A stretch of 64,000 nucleotides of DNA from Paracoccaceae bacterium (GTDB lineage Bacteria > Pseudomonadota > Alphaproteobacteria > Rhodobacterales > Rhodobacteraceae), in contig PAQV01000005.1 in the NCBI GenBank assembly GCA_002709405.1, positions 92,451-156,450 of the forward strand, in the 5' to 3' direction. The notes beneath the pieces are model-generated. The model was given only the letters and a program-made list of their open reading frames with translations, made no database searches and was not told where the DNA came from. Each line of letters starts with the position of its first letter. Position 1 is the first letter of the stretch. Of this stretch, positions 10,336-20,130 are shown one piece after another. A program made the translations under genes and the position numbers.

Positions 10336-11185
10336 AGGGGTCCTCGTAGGGATCGGAATACGGATCGTAATATGGGTCCGCCGTGGCACCGGCGTAAGGG
10401 TCCGCATAGGGGTCGTCGTATGGGTCAGCGTAAGGATCAAACGCGTCCGGGTCACCGCTGGTTCCCAGTTCGAACCGCCGGTTTTGCAGGTAGATCAGCC
10501 GGGCCTGGGCGTAACTGTCTGCGCTTTCATACAAAATCGCGTCGATCGTGTCCGAGTACCGGCCCCGGTCCGACAGCAGTTCGCCCACGTTGGAGTAAAG
10601 CGTCGCATCGCCCAGCGTATTGTTGCCGATGAACGAGAACGGGTTCAGCCAGATGTCGACCATGATGCCCACGGTGTCGCGTTCCGTCGAAGGCCCGTAG
10701 AACGGCAGTTCCAGGTAGGCCCCTTCGCCCACCCCCCAGACATGCAGGGTCTGGCCGAAATCCTTGTCGACCACCGGCACCCCGAATTCCGAGGCCGGGT
10801 CCGACAGGCCGAATCCGCCGATTGTCGAGTTCATCAGGAACCGGGCCAGCGACCAGCCGAACCCTTCCAGATCGCCCTGCAGCAGGGCGTTGATCATGAT
10901 CTTGGGCTGGCTGAGGTTTTCGGCAAAGGCCGAGATGCTGTCCTCGATCGGGTCGGGCACCACCTTGGAATAGCCGATGCCCGCCGGCCGGTAGGCGAAC
11001 CGGTCGACCGCCAGGTTGAAATCGTGCATCGACCGGTTCTGCTTTTCGAACGGGTCGTGCACCCCCTGCGAGGCGATCACCCCGTCGGGCGTGTGGCTGC
11101 AGGCGGCCAGAACGGGCAGCGCCAGGATGGCGACCCAGCGGGCAAGACGTGCGGCGCGGGGCTTATCGGAAGAGGGTGCGGTCAA
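10322..11185 (-). CDS. mlaA: MlaA/VacJ outer-membrane lipoprotein with a DPY-repeat tail
   Basis: A 287-residue lipoprotein. The signal peptide ends in the lipobox LAAC near residue 28; the core (about 40-240) is MlaA: DPFEKQNRSMHDFN, QGDLEGFGWSLARFLMNST, GIGYSKVVPDPI and FYGPSTERDTVG. MlaA removes mislocalised phospholipids from the outer leaflet and passes them to MlaC, encoded directly downstream. The start appears to be TTG at 11185, because no ATG or GTG fits and the resulting signal peptide is normal; AGAGG lies about eight bases upstream. Residues about 249-287 are a low-complexity tail with eight DPY units, which most MlaA proteins lack. Confidence 0.88.
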   Translation of the reverse strand: MTAPSSDKPRAARLARWVAILALPVLAACSHTPDGVIASQGVHDPFEKQNRSMHDFNLAVDRFAYRPAGIGYSKVVPDPIEDSISAFAENLSQPKIMINALLQGDLEGFGWSLARFLMNSTIGGFGLSDPASEFGVPVVDKDFGQTLHVWGVGEGAYLELPFYGPSTERDTVGIMVDIWLNPFSFIGNNTLGDATLYSNVGELLSDRGRYSDTIDAILYESADSYAQARLIYLQNRRFELGTSGDPDAFDPYADPYDDPYADPYAGATADPYYDPYSDPYEDPYALQ

Positions 11186-11382
11186 ATGAAACCTCTGACG
11201 AACGTGTTTCGAATAGAATAGGACAGAATGCCGGTCAGCCCAGAGGCCGTGTGGTCGAGATACGCAATCTCAGGTACATTTGAAACTCCCGCGACGACAT
11301 TTCTTCTTTACTGCGCCAAATTCGGCCGTATGCACGATGACGTACTTCTAGTGTCATATTTTTCCTAACGGTCGATTTCATC

Positions 11383-13116
11383 ATGCCCCAGAAACTGCCT
11401 CGTCCGGGAATTGAAGAACTGCGCGCCGCGCGACGCGAAAGTCGCGGGCTGTACTGGATGGTGGGCATTTTCAGCTTCTTTGCCAACCTCCTGATGCTGA
11501 CCGGCCCGCTTTACATGCTTCAGGTCTACGACCGCGTGCTTGGCAGCCGGTCCGAAGCCACCCTGATCGCCCTGTCGCTGCTGGTCGCCTTCCTCTACGG
11601 CACCATGGGCATTCTCGACTATTCCCGCGGCCGGATCATGGCCCGCGTCGGCGCCCGGTTCCAGACCCGGCTGGACCGGCGGGTGTTCGACGCCATGGTG
11701 CGCCGGTCGACCATCGCCCCCGATGCCAAGGCCCAGACCGGGTTGATGGACCTGGAAGCCGTCCAGCGCCTGATCGGTTCGCCCGTGCTGATGGCCATCT
11801 TCGACATTCCCTGGACCCCGGTGTTCCTGGCCGGGATCATGATCTTCCACCCCTGGCTGGGCTTTCTCGCCTTAGGCGGCGGGGCGGTCCTGATCCTGAT
11901 CACCCTGCTGAACCAGGCGTTTTCGCGCCGCCCCCTGCTCAAGGCCAATGCCGCCGGCCAGAAATCGCAGCTGATGTCCGAGGAAATCCGCAACGAGGCG
12001 GAAATCGTGACCTCGCTGGGCATGCGCGAACCGGCCTTCCGGCGCTGGCAGCAGGCCCGCGACGAGGCCCTGACCAGCTCGGTCAGCGCCAATGACGTCA
12101 CCGGCACCTTCACCTCGATGACCAAGACCCTGCGCCTGTTCCTGCAATCGGCCATGCTGGGCCTGGGCGCCTACCTGGTGCTGCAAGGGGAACTGACGCC
12201 CGGAGCCATGATCGCCGGGTCGATCCTGCTGGGCCGGGCCCTGGCCCCGATCGAACTGGCCATCGGCCAGTGGGCCATCGTGCAGCGCGGGTCCAAGGGC
12301 TGGCAGAACCTCAAGGAATTGCTGGAAACCACGCCCCCCGAACTGCCGCGCACCAAGTTGCCCACGCCCAAGGCCCGGCTGACCGTGCGCGCCCTGACCG
12401 TGCTGCCACCGGGCGAGAAACGGGCCACGCTGAAGAACCTCAATTTCGACGTCGAACCGGGCGAGGCCATCGGGGTCATCGGGCCTTCGGGCGCGGGCAA
12501 GACCACCCTGGCCCGGGCGCTGACCGGCGTCTGGATGCCCGCCGGGGGCACGATCCGCCTGGACGGGGCCGGGCTGGACCAATACGGGCCCGACGACCTG
12601 GGCCGCCACATCGGCTACCTGCCCCAGCGGGTGCAGCTGTTCGAAGGCACCATCGCCCAGAACATCGCCCGGCTCAGCGACAACCCGGACGCGGAAAAGG
12701 TGGTCTCGGCGGCCAAGAAATCGGCGGCCCATGACATGATCGTGCGCCTGCCCGACGGCTATGACACCCGCGTGACCTCTGGCGGAGGGCGGCTGTCCGG
12801 CGGCCAGATCCAGCGCATCGGCCTGGCCCGGGCGCTTTACGATGAACCGGTGATCCTGATCCTGGACGAGCCGAACTCGAACCTGGACAACGACGGGTCG
12901 ATGGCCCTGAACCATGCCATCCGGGTGCTGAAGGAAGACGGGCGCTCGGCCCTGATCATGGCCCACCGGCCGGCGGCGATCCAGGAATGCGACCGCCTGC
13001 TGGTGCTGGATCACGGCATGCGCGCGGCCTTCGGGCCCAAGGACGAGGTGCTGCGCTCGATGGTCCAGAACCATGCCGAAATCCAGAAAACCGCGTCGAT
13101 GGGGGGCGTGCAATGA
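11383..13116 (+). CDS. Type I secretion system permease/ATPase (PrtD/HlyB family, no peptidase domain)
   Basis: A 577-residue exporter half-transporter. Residues about 20-310 are the six-helix ABC membrane domain ([15 protein letters not shown] is typical of PrtD-like T1SS ATPases). The nucleotide-binding domain follows: Walker [11 protein letters not shown]-loop region [13 protein letters not shown], signature [15 protein letters not shown], Walker [12 protein letters not shown] and the H-loop MAHRP. There is no N-terminal C39 peptidase or C39-like domain. It should export an RTX-type or related protein straight across both membranes with its adaptor, encoded next and overlapping by four bases. 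No substrate gene and no TolC gene are adjacent. Confidence 0.92.
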   Translation: MPQKLPRPGIEELRAARRESRGLYWMVGIFSFFANLLMLTGPLYMLQVYDRVLGSRSEATLIALSLLVAFLYGTMGILDYSRGRIMARVGARFQTRLDRRVFDAMVRRSTIAPDAKAQTGLMDLEAVQRLIGSPVLMAIFDIPWTPVFLAGIMIFHPWLGFLALGGGAVLILITLLNQAFSRRPLLKANAAGQKSQLMSEEIRNEAEIVTSLGMREPAFRRWQQARDEALTSSVSANDVTGTFTSMTKTLRLFLQSAMLGLGAYLVLQGELTPGAMIAGSILLGRALAPIELAIGQWAIVQRGSKGWQNLKELLETTPPELPRTKLPTPKARLTVRALTVLPPGEKRATLKNLNFDVEPGEAIGVIGPSGAGKTTLARALTGVWMPAGGTIRLDGAGLDQYGPDDLGRHIGYLPQRVQLFEGTIAQNIARLSDNPDAEKVVSAAKKSAAHDMIVRLPDGYDTRVTSGGGRLSGGQIQRIGLARALYDEPVILILDEPNSNLDNDGSMALNHAIRVLKEDGRSALIMAHRPAAIQECDRLLVLDHGMRAAFGPKDEVLRSMVQNHAEIQKTASMGGVQ

Positions 13117-14414
13117 GCAACAAGAGCTTTTCCGCCCGGTTTCCGTTGGTCCTGGGCCTGCTGGCCCTGGTCGTGCTGGTCGGGGGCTTCGGCACCTGGG
13201 CGGTGCGCAGCAACATCGCCGGGGCAATCGTGTCCCCTGGCCGGATCGAGGTCGACCGCAACCGCCAGGTGGTCCAGCACCTCGATGGCGGGGTGGTCGA
13301 GGAAATCCTGGTCGACGAGGGCGACACCGTCGAAGCGGGGGACGTGCTGCTGCGGCTGGACGAGCAAGCCCTGCGGTCCGAGCTGCTGATCACCGAGGGC
13401 CAGCTTTACGAACTGATGGCCCGGCGTGGGCGGCTTGAGGCCGAACAGGACGGCATCGAAGAGATCGTCTTCGACGATGAACTCTTGCGCGTGGCGGCGG
13501 GCCGGTCCGAGGTCCAGACCCTGATGGACGGCCAGATGCGCCAGTTCATGGCCAAGAACGAAACGGTCCTGCGCGAGACCGAGCAGCTTGAAAAGCGGCG
13601 GGGGCAGATTTCAAGCCAGATCGAGGGCATCGTGGCCCAGCAAAACGCCCTGACGCTGCAATTGCAGCTGATCCAGACCCGGCTGGAAGACCTGCGCCCG
13701 GCGGTGGACGCGGGGCTGGTGCAGGCCGGCGTGTTCCTGGACCTGCAGCGCGAGGCGGCCCGGCTGGAGGGCCAGGTCGGCGAGCTGACGGCCCAGAAGG
13801 CCCAGAGCGAAGGGCGCATCACCGAGATCGACATCGAGATCCTGAAACTGGGCAGCCAGCGGCGCGAAGAGGCGACGACCCGGTTGCGCGAATTGCAGTA
13901 CCAGGAAATCGGGCTGGCCGAAGAGGCCCGGTCCATCCGCGAGAAACTGGCCCGGCTGGAGATCACCGCGCCGGTGTCGGGGATCATCTACGGCATGCAG
14001 GTGCACACGCCGCGCTCGGTCATCAAGCCGGCGGACCCGGTGCTGTACCTGGTGCCGCAGGACCGGCCGCTGGTCATCGCCGCGCGGATCGACCCGGTGC
14101 ATATCGACCAGGTGCACCTGGACCAGGAGGTGATCCTGCGGTTCTCGGCCTTCGACCAGCGCCAGACGCCGGAACTGAACGGGGTGGTGACGCTGGTGTC
14201 GGCCGATGCCTTCGAGGACGAGGCCAACCAGGTCAGCTTCTACCGGGCGGAAATCCAGCTGAACGAGGGCGAACAGGACAAGTTGCCCGAGGGCACGGTG
14301 CTGATCCCGGGCATGCCCGTGGAAACCTTCATCCGCACCGCCGACCGGTCGCCGCTGGCCTACCTGGTCAAGCCGCTTGCCGATTATTTCACCAAGGCCT
14401 TCCGCGAGACCTGA
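13113..14414 (+). CDS. HlyD-family type I secretion periplasmic adaptor
   Basis: A 433-residue membrane-fusion protein. It has a short cytoplasmic N-terminus, one membrane helix (about residues 10-32), a first lipoyl half ([20 protein letters not shown]), a long alpha-helical coiled-coil hairpin (about 95-300) with heptad-like charged repeats, then the second lipoyl half [17 protein letters not shown] and a beta-barrel domain with [12 protein letters not shown]. It bridges the ABC exporter to an outer-membrane TolC-like channel. The ATG at 13113 overlaps the stop of the ATPase gene (ATGA), so the two are one operon. A palindromic repeat follows the stop at once. Confidence 0.93.
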   Translation: MSNKSFSARFPLVLGLLALVVLVGGFGTWAVRSNIAGAIVSPGRIEVDRNRQVVQHLDGGVVEEILVDEGDTVEAGDVLLRLDEQALRSELLITEGQLYELMARRGRLEAEQDGIEEIVFDDELLRVAAGRSEVQTLMDGQMRQFMAKNETVLRETEQLEKRRGQISSQIEGIVAQQNALTLQLQLIQTRLEDLRPAVDAGLVQAGVFLDLQREAARLEGQVGELTAQKAQSEGRITEIDIEILKLGSQRREEATTRLRELQYQEIGLAEEARSIREKLARLEITAPVSGIIYGMQVHTPRSVIKPADPVLYLVPQDRPLVIAARIDPVHIDQVHLDQEVILRFSAFDQRQTPELNGVVTLVSADAFEDEANQVSFYRAEIQLNEGEQDKLPEGTVLIPGMPVETFIRTADRSPLAYLVKPLADYFTKAFRET

Positions 14415-14416
14415 TG

Positions 14417-14448
14417 CGTAAGATGGGTGCTATAGCACCCATCCTACG
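14417..14448. repeat. REP-like palindrome family C, copy 2 (likely terminator of the secretion operon)
   Basis: An inverted repeat of the same family as 9664-9701 (arms CGTAAGATGGGTGCT / AGCACCCATCCTACG around a two-base centre). It begins only two bases after the HlyD stop codon, so it would fold at the very 3' end of that transcript. Confidence 0.7.
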
Positions 14449-14588
14449 TCCACGGGCCAGGCGGGACGGGTCGGCATCGTTATTCCGTTACAGGGCCCGA
14501 ATAAGGGTGCCATGCGCTTGCCGGTTTCCCCCGGCCCAGAGCGCCGCTAGGGTCCGGGACGACCCCTGCGACGAAAGGAACGGATCTC

Positions 14589-15047
14589 ATGAGTTTTGAA
14601 ACCAAGCTGGCCGACCTGGGCGTGACGCTGCCCGACGCCCCGGCCCCCGCTGCCAATTACGTGCCCTTCGTCGTCACCGGCGACACGGTCTATGTCTCGG
14701 GCCAGATCTCGATGGACGCGAACGGCCCGATCCTGGGCAAGCTGGGCGCCGACACGGACGTCCCCGCCGGTGCCGCCGCCGCCAAGACCTGCGCCATCGC
14801 CCTGCTGGCCCAGGTCAAGGCCGCCTGCGGAGGCGACCTCGACCGCCTGGTCCGCGTCGTCAAGCTGACCGGCTTCGTCAATTCCACCGGCGACTTCACC
14901 GACCAACCCAAGGTGATCAACGGCGCCTCTGACTTCCTGGTCGAGGCCCTGGGCGATGCCGGCCGCCATGCCCGCTCGGCCGTTTCGGCCGCCGGCCTGC
15001 CCCTGGGCGTGGCCGTCGAGATCGAAGGGATCTTCCAGATCAAATGA
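14589..15047 (+). CDS. RidA-family (YjgF/UK114) protein
   Basis: A 152-residue RidA-like protein of the longer subgroup that begins with a helix (SFETKLADLGVTLP). The YjgF core shows VTGDTVYVSGQIS, ALLAQVKAACGGDLDRLVRVVKLTGFVN and the C-terminal RSAVSAAGLPLGVAVEIEG. Many RidA proteins hydrolyse reactive enamine/imine intermediates from PLP enzymes. The conserved arginine of active RidA is present in GRHARSAVS, though this subgroup is less well characterised. An AAAGGAACGG ribosome-binding sequence precedes the ATG. The stop overlaps the next gene. Confidence 0.88.
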   Translation: MSFETKLADLGVTLPDAPAPAANYVPFVVTGDTVYVSGQISMDANGPILGKLGADTDVPAGAAAAKTCAIALLAQVKAACGGDLDRLVRVVKLTGFVNSTGDFTDQPKVINGASDFLVEALGDAGRHARSAVSAAGLPLGVAVEIEGIFQIK

Positions 15048-15811
15048 CCATCGACCTGCCGGAGGCGTTCCTGCGCCAGCCCATCGCGCACCGCGCCTAC
15101 CATGACCTCGCCTCCGGCCGGCCCGAGAACAGCCTGTCGGCCATCGACGCCGCCATTTCTGGCGGCTACGGGATCGAGATCGACCTGCAACTGTCGGCCG
15201 ACGGGCAGGCCCTGGTCTTCCACGATTATGACCTCGACCGCCTGACCGGGGCCACCGGCCCCATCGCCGCCCTGACCGCCGGGCAGGCCACCGCGGTGCC
15301 CCTCACCGGCACCGCCCACGGCGACCGGATCCCGACCCTGGCCCAGGTGCTGGCCCGCGTCGCCGGCCGTGTCCCCCTGCTGATCGAGCTCAAGGACCAG
15401 GGCCAGGCCTCCGGCATCGGCCCCCTGGAGGCCGCCACCGCCGCCGCCCTGGACGGCTATGCCGGCCCCGTGGCCGTGATGTCCTTCAACCCTGACCAGG
15501 TGGCCGAAATGGCCCGGCTGGCCCCGCAGATCCCCCGCGGCCTGACCACCTGCGCCTTCGATCCCGCCGACTGGCCCCTCGATCCGGCCACCTGCGCCCA
15601 CCTGCGCGCCATCCCCGATGCCGAACGCTTGGGCGCCGCCTTCATCAGCCATCACCACACCGACCTGGACCGCCCGCGCGTCCGCGCCCTGTGCGAGGCC
15701 GGGCTGGCTGTGCTCTGCTGGACCATCCGCTCGCCTGCCGAAGAGGCACAGGCGCGCACCATCGCTCACAATATCACGTTCGAAGGCTACGCCGCGCGGC
15801 CACCGGGTTGA
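15044..15811 (+). CDS. Glycerophosphodiester phosphodiesterase family protein
   Basis: A 255-residue GDPD-fold protein. Signature residues are AHRAYHD near the start, ENSLSAIDAAISGGYGIEIDLQLSADGQALVFHDYDLDRLTG (the metal-binding E-D and catalytic H pair in EIDLQLS and FHDYDLDR), and IPTLAQVLARV. It hydrolyses glycerophosphodiesters to glycerol-3-phosphate and an alcohol. The first His of the usual HRG is followed by A rather than G, a common variant. The ATG overlaps the RidA stop. No signal peptide, so the cytoplasmic form is expected. Confidence 0.88.
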   Translation: MTIDLPEAFLRQPIAHRAYHDLASGRPENSLSAIDAAISGGYGIEIDLQLSADGQALVFHDYDLDRLTGATGPIAALTAGQATAVPLTGTAHGDRIPTLAQVLARVAGRVPLLIELKDQGQASGIGPLEAATAAALDGYAGPVAVMSFNPDQVAEMARLAPQIPRGLTTCAFDPADWPLDPATCAHLRAIPDAERLGAAFISHHHTDLDRPRVRALCEAGLAVLCWTIRSPAEEAQARTIAHNITFEGYAARPPG

Positions 15812-15857
15812 AGCCGCCCGCCCCGGGGCCACATTCTGGTTAACGAATGGAGGCCCC

Positions 15858-17045
15858 ATGGATCAGGCACAGATCGAAGTCCAGGTGCGTGGATCATTGG
15901 CAGAGGTCGCCCCCCGCGACTGGGATGCCTGCGCCTGCCCGGAAACCATCGACGGCGGCCGGCCGCTGGACCCGTTCACCACCCACCGCTTCCTGAAGGC
16001 GCTGGAGGACAGCGGGTCGGTCGGCGGACGCAGCGGGTGGCAGCCGCAATACCTGACCGCCTACCTGGACGGCCAGATCATCGCCTGCGCCCCGCTTTAC
16101 GCCAAAAGCCACAGCCAGGGCGAATACATCTTCGACCACAACTGGGCCCATGCCTATGAAAACGCGGGCGGGCGCTATTACCCCAAGCTGCAGGTGGCCG
16201 TGCCCTTCACCCCCGCCACCGGCCGCCGCTTGCTGGTGCGCGACGGCTACGAGGGCATCGGCCAGTCGGCCCTGGTGCAGGGGGCGGTGCAACTGGCCAG
16301 CGACAACGGCGTGTCGTCCATCCACATCACCTTCTGCACCGAGGCCGAGGCGGAAATGGGCGACCAGATGGGCCTGATGACCCGGTCCACCCAGCAGTTC
16401 CACTGGCTCAACGACGGCTATGCCGATTTCGACGGCTTCCTCGCCTCGCTGTCGTCGCGCAAGCGCAAGAACATCCGCAAGGAACGGCGCCAGGCCAACG
16501 ATTTCGGGGGCGAGATCGTCATGCTGACCGGCGACGACCTGAAACCCGAACACTGGGACGCCTTCTGGCGCTTTTACCAGGACACCGGCTCGCGCAAGTG
16601 GGGCAGCCCCTACCTGACCCGCGCCTTCTTCGACATCGCCCAGGAGACCCTGCGCGACGACATCCTGCTGGCCCTGGCCATGGACGGCGACATCCCCATC
16701 GCCGGCGCGCTGAACTTCATCGGGCGCGAAACCCTCTTTGGCCGCTACTGGGGCTGCATCGAACATCACCCCTGCCTGCATTTCGAACTCTGCTACTACC
16801 GGGCCATCGACTATGCCATCGCCCACGGCATGGCCCGGGTCGAAGCCGGGGCCCAGGGCGAACACAAGCTGGCGCGCGGATACCTGCCCAGCATGACCCA
16901 TTCCCTGCACTGGGTGAACGATCCGGGGTTTTCTCAGGCCATCGCGCGCTACCTGGAGGCCGAGAAGGCGGCCGTGGCCGAGGAAATCGAGGTTCTCACC
17001 GACTTCGGGCCGTTCCGCAAAACCCATGTGGAGGAACAGGAATGA
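15858..17045 (+). CDS. FemAB-like / GNAT-fold N-acyltransferase (PF04339 type)
   Basis: A 395-residue cytoplasmic protein of the family annotated as 'peptidoglycan biosynthesis protein' or GNAT-like transferase. Visible family segments are [55 protein letters not shown] and the C-terminal [21 protein letters not shown]. The true substrate is not established for this family. The ATG at 15858 has TGGAGG just upstream (15848-15853); the frame is open from 15618 but that part overlaps the phosphodiesterase gene. Its stop overlaps the pterin dehydratase start. Confidence 0.85.
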   Translation: MDQAQIEVQVRGSLAEVAPRDWDACACPETIDGGRPLDPFTTHRFLKALEDSGSVGGRSGWQPQYLTAYLDGQIIACAPLYAKSHSQGEYIFDHNWAHAYENAGGRYYPKLQVAVPFTPATGRRLLVRDGYEGIGQSALVQGAVQLASDNGVSSIHITFCTEAEAEMGDQMGLMTRSTQQFHWLNDGYADFDGFLASLSSRKRKNIRKERRQANDFGGEIVMLTGDDLKPEHWDAFWRFYQDTGSRKWGSPYLTRAFFDIAQETLRDDILLALAMDGDIPIAGALNFIGRETLFGRYWGCIEHHPCLHFELCYYRAIDYAIAHGMARVEAGAQGEHKLARGYLPSMTHSLHWVNDPGFSQAIARYLEAEKAAVAEEIEVLTDFGPFRKTHVEEQE

Positions 17046-17338
17046 CCGACAAGCTGACCGGCTCTGACCGGGCAAAGGCCCTGGCCACGCTGACCGAACT
17101 CGGCTGGACCGAGGTCGACGGGCGCGACGCCATCGCCCGCACCTTCGAATTCGCCAACTTCGTCGAGGCCTTCGGCTGGATGACCCAGGTGGCCATCTGG
17201 GCCGAGAAGATGAACCACCATCCCGAGTGGGAAAATGTCTACAAGACCGTGCGCGTGGTGCTGACCAGCCATGACGTGGATGGGCTTAGCCCGCGCGACG
17301 TCAAGCTGGCCATGAAGATGGTCAAGCTGGCCGCCTGA
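17042..17338 (+). CDS. 4a-hydroxytetrahydrobiopterin dehydratase (PCD/DCoH family)
   Basis: A 98-residue protein with the PCD signature EKMNHHPEW and, about 20 residues later, [19 protein letters not shown]. These residues dehydrate 4a-hydroxytetrahydropterin, recycling the cofactor used by aromatic hydroxylases. The ATG overlaps the stop of the FemAB-like gene; the AGGAACAGG upstream serves as ribosome-binding site. No phenylalanine hydroxylase gene is seen in the window, so the physiological partner is unknown. It converges on a small lipoprotein gene with only four bases between the stops. Confidence 0.92.
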   Translation: MTDKLTGSDRAKALATLTELGWTEVDGRDAIARTFEFANFVEAFGWMTQVAIWAEKMNHHPEWENVYKTVRVVLTSHDVDGLSPRDVKLAMKMVKLAA

Positions 17339-17342
17339 CGGC

Positions 17343-17663
17343 CTATCGGTCGCCGCCGATGGTGCGGGCCTGCATGCCCTTCTGGAAGGTCGCCAGGAAC
17401 TCGGCGCTGGAAATCGACCCGCTGGCCAGCGGCACGCCCGCCGGCGGCGCGGTATCGCGGCGGCCGTTCACCGAAATCGTGCCCTTCGAGGCGGAGTACT
17501 TGAAGCACTTGTTGTCATAACAGTTCATGCCGTCCCGGATCTGGATCTCGGTCGTGCCGCCGGGTCCGCCGGTCGTGGCGTTCTGCGGTGTCGAACAGGC
17601 CCCCAGGGCAAGCCCGGCGGCCAGCGCGGCCCAGGTCACGCGCATGGGCATCTTATTTAACAT
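17343..17663 (-). CDS. Small putative lipoprotein of unknown function
   Basis: A 106-residue protein not recognised as a known family. Residues 1-22 are a lipoprotein signal with lipobox LGAC; the next 15 residues are Gly/Thr/Asn-rich, probably a linker. The remainder contains two cysteines (GMNCYDNKCFKYS) and a short globular domain with SGSISSAEFLATFQKG. The start at 17663 is preceded by GAGG at seven bases. It is divergent from no regulator and stands alone between pterin dehydratase and peroxiredoxin. Function unknown; envelope location inferred from the lipobox. Confidence 0.7.
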   Translation of the reverse strand: MLNKMPMRVTWAALAAGLALGACSTPQNATTGGPGGTTEIQIRDGMNCYDNKCFKYSASKGTISVNGRRDTAPPAGVPLASGSISSAEFLATFQKGMQARTIGGDR

Positions 17664-17771
17664 TATGAAACCTCACGAAAAACTGTCCCCCCGTGAGTCC
17701 GTGCTAACCGAACGGAAAAGGGCGCGGATAGCCGCGCCCCGATCACGTTCACGTGCAACCGCTATTCCGTG

Positions 17772-18260
17772 TCAAATCGTTTCAAGCAAAGCCTCGCCGG
17801 CCGACACTTCGCAGGTGCCGGGGCTTTCCTCGACCTGCAGCACCTTGACCACACCGTCCTCGGCATACATCGCGTAGCGCTTGGACCGGGCGATCAGGCC
17901 GGCGGGCGGCGCGTCAAAGTTCATGCCGATGCCCGTGGTGAACGCGCTTTCGGCGTCGGCCAGCATGGTCAGCCCGGCCTCGGTCGCGCCGGTCGATGCG
18001 CCCCAGGCGCCCATCACGAAGGGATCGTTGACGGAAATGCAAATGATCTCGTCCACGCCCTTGCCGTCGAACCCGGCCTTGGTGCGGATGAAGCTGGGCA
18101 CATGGGCCATCGAACAGGTCGGGGTGAAGGCCCCCGGCACGGCAAAGATGACGACCTTGCGGCCCGCGGTCAGGCTTTTCAGCTCCACTGGTTCGGGCCC
18201 ATTTTCGCCCATACGCGTCAGCGTGACCTCGGGCAGTGTGTCTCCGGGTGCAATGGCCAT
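17772..18260 (-). CDS. Peroxiredoxin, Prx5 type
   Basis: A 162-residue peroxiredoxin. The peroxidatic cysteine is Cys49 in PGAFTPTCSMAHVPSF; the Prx5 pattern is completed by NDPFVMGAWG, the catalytic arginine in ARSKRYAMYAEDG, and a second cysteine in ESPGTCEVSAGEALL that may resolve the disulfide. It reduces hydrogen peroxide and organic peroxides using thioredoxin or glutathione. The start at 18260 is set by AAAGGAG a few bases upstream; the frame stays open much farther upstream (to 19904), but that overlaps the opposite-strand oxidoreductase and is spurious. Divergent from that oxidoreductase. Confidence 0.93.
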   Translation of the reverse strand: MAIAPGDTLPEVTLTRMGENGPEPVELKSLTAGRKVVIFAVPGAFTPTCSMAHVPSFIRTKAGFDGKGVDEIICISVNDPFVMGAWGASTGATEAGLTMLADAESAFTTGIGMNFDAPPAGLIARSKRYAMYAEDGVVKVLQVEESPGTCEVSAGEALLETI

Positions 18261-18350
18261 GGTTCGGCTCCTTTGATGAATTGCGTTTCGGTTAACGTGG
18301 ACTATAGGGTCTGATCGCAACGAGACCATGGCAAATCGGGAGCATTGGGG

Positions 18351-19559
18351 ATGAGCGGAATTGTGGTGATCGGCGCGGGGCAGGCGGGATCTTCGCTGGT
18401 CGCGAAACTGCGGAAGGATGGCTACGACGGGGCGATCACCCTGATCGGGTCCGAGCCGGTGCCCCCCTACCAGCGCCCGCCGCTGTCCAAGGCCTACCTG
18501 CTGGGCGACATGGCGCTGGAGCGGTTGTTCCTGCGGCCCGAAAGCTTCTATGCCGACCAGGACATCACCCTGCGCCTTGGCGCGACGGTGACGGCCATCG
18601 ACCCGGTCGCCAAGACCGTGTCGCTGGGCGACGAGGTGCTGGGCTATGACCAGCTGGCCCTGACGACCGGTTCGGTGCCTCGCCGCCTGCCTGCCGCCAT
18701 CGGGGGCGATCTGGGCGGCGTCTACGGCGTGCGCACCCTGGCCGATGTCGACGCCATGGCCCACGAGGTCCGCGAGGGTGCCCGCGCGCTGATTGTCGGC
18801 GGCGGCTACATCGGGCTGGAGGCCGCCGCCGTGGCGGCCAAGAAGGGCATGCAGGTGACGCTGGTGGAAATGGCCGACCGCATCCTGCAACGGGTCGCCG
18901 CGCCCGAAACCAGCGCCTATTTCCGCGCGCTGCACACGGGCCACGGGGTCGACATCCGCGAAGGCGTCGGCCTGACCCGACTGCTGGGCGACGGCCATGT
19001 CTCTGGCGCGGAACTGGCCGACGGCACCGTGCTGGACGTCGACCTGGTGGTCGTGGGGGTCGGCATCCTGCCCGACACCGCCCTGGCCGAGGCCGCTGGT
19101 CTGACCATCGACAACGGCATCTGGACCGATGAGCAGGGGCGCACCTCGGACCCGTCGATCTGGGCCGCCGGAGATTGCGCGTCGTTTCCATATCAGGGAC
19201 ACCGTCTTAGATTGGAAAGCGTTCCGAACGCCATCGACCAGGCCGAGATCGTGGCTCAGAACATGATGGGCGCGGGCAAGACCTATGTCGCGACGCCTTG
19301 GTTCTGGTCCGACCAATACGACGTCAAACTGCAGATCGCCGGGCTGAACCGGGGCTATGACACGGTCGTCGAACGGCGCACCGACGCGGTCTCGGTGTCC
19401 TTCTGGTATTACCACGACGGCCAGCTGATCGCGGTGGATGCCATGAACGACCCGCGCGCCTACATGGTCGGCAAACGCTTGATCGACGCGGGAAAAACCG
19501 CTGATCCGGCTGTTGTCGGCGATGCTGGGGCCGACCTGAAACCGCTTCTGCGCGCATGA
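18351..19559 (+). CDS. FAD-dependent oxidoreductase, ferredoxin/rubredoxin reductase type
   Basis: A 402-residue flavoprotein. An N-terminal FAD dinucleotide fold (VVIGAGQAGSSLVAKLR), the PPYQRPPLSKAYLLG segment typical of oxygenase-coupled ferredoxin reductases, a second NAD(P)H fold (LIVGGGYIGLEAAAVAAKKG), the FAD contact IWAAGDCASFP and a C-terminal reductase domain (WFWSDQYDVKLQIAGL) are all visible. It should pass electrons from NAD(P)H to a small iron-sulfur protein. No ferredoxin or oxygenase gene is adjacent, so its partner is unknown. A TTG two codons upstream could also serve, but ATG at 18351 starts the protein normally. Confidence 0.9.
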   Translation: MSGIVVIGAGQAGSSLVAKLRKDGYDGAITLIGSEPVPPYQRPPLSKAYLLGDMALERLFLRPESFYADQDITLRLGATVTAIDPVAKTVSLGDEVLGYDQLALTTGSVPRRLPAAIGGDLGGVYGVRTLADVDAMAHEVREGARALIVGGGYIGLEAAAVAAKKGMQVTLVEMADRILQRVAAPETSAYFRALHTGHGVDIREGVGLTRLLGDGHVSGAELADGTVLDVDLVVVGVGILPDTALAEAAGLTIDNGIWTDEQGRTSDPSIWAAGDCASFPYQGHRLRLESVPNAIDQAEIVAQNMMGAGKTYVATPWFWSDQYDVKLQIAGLNRGYDTVVERRTDAVSVSFWYYHDGQLIAVDAMNDPRAYMVGKRLIDAGKTADPAVVGDAGADLKPLLRA

Positions 19560-19566
19560 GCCGGGC

Positions 19567-20130
19567 ATGAGGATCGTCGCGGGCCGCTTCCGGGGCCGGC
19601 GCCTGGCCGCCCTAGGCAAGGGCGACCCGGGCGCCCACCTGCGCCCGACCACCGACCGCGTCCGCGAAAGCCTGTTTTCCATGCTCACCCACCTGGATGC
19701 GATCGACGGCGCCCGCGTGCTCGACCTGTTCGCCGGCACCGGCGCGCTCGGGCTCGAAGCCCTCTCCCGCGGTGCCTCCCACGTCACCTTCGTCGATAGC
19801 GGTCGCAAGGCAGTGTCCCTGATAAAGGACAATGTCTCACTTTTAGGATGCACCGACGAGGTCGAGATCATCTCGCGCGATGTCCGAAAACTGGGCCCCG
19901 GCACGCCCTGCGACCTGGTCTTCCTCGACCCGCCCTATGGCCAGGATCTCGGCGCAAAGGCCCTCGCCAGCGCCGCCAGCGCCGGCCGCCTGGCCCCCGG
20001 CGCGCTGATCGTCTGGGAGGAAACCACCCCCATGCCAGCGCCCGACGGCTTCACCCTCGAAGACCAAAGACGCTACGGCGACACGCATGTCACCTTGCTC
20101 AGATGGCGCGATACGGAAGAAAACTCATGA
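19567..20130 (+). CDS. rsmD: 16S rRNA (guanine(966)-N2)-methyltransferase RsmD
   Basis: A 187-residue methyltransferase. It begins MRIVAGRFRGRRLAA, continues with RPTTDRVRESLFSML, the SAM-binding DLFAGTGALGLEALSRGA and the catalytic LVFLDPPYG (N6/N2-type DPPY). These match RsmD, which methylates G966 of 16S rRNA during 30S assembly. It starts seven bases after the reductase stop and its own stop overlaps the next ATG, so the three genes are probably one transcript. Confidence 0.93.
   Translation: MRIVAGRFRGRRLAALGKGDPGAHLRPTTDRVRESLFSMLTHLDAIDGARVLDLFAGTGALGLEALSRGASHVTFVDSGRKAVSLIKDNVSLLGCTDEVEIISRDVRKLGPGTPCDLVFLDPPYGQDLGAKALASAASAGRLAPGALIVWEETTPMPAPDGFTLEDQRRYGDTHVTLLRWRDTEENS

Noticed and set aside
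18261..19904. Upstream extension of the peroxiredoxin frame on the minus strand
   Set aside because: It is the antisense of the FAD oxidoreductase and RsmD genes; the peroxiredoxin has a strong ribosome-binding site at its own start.
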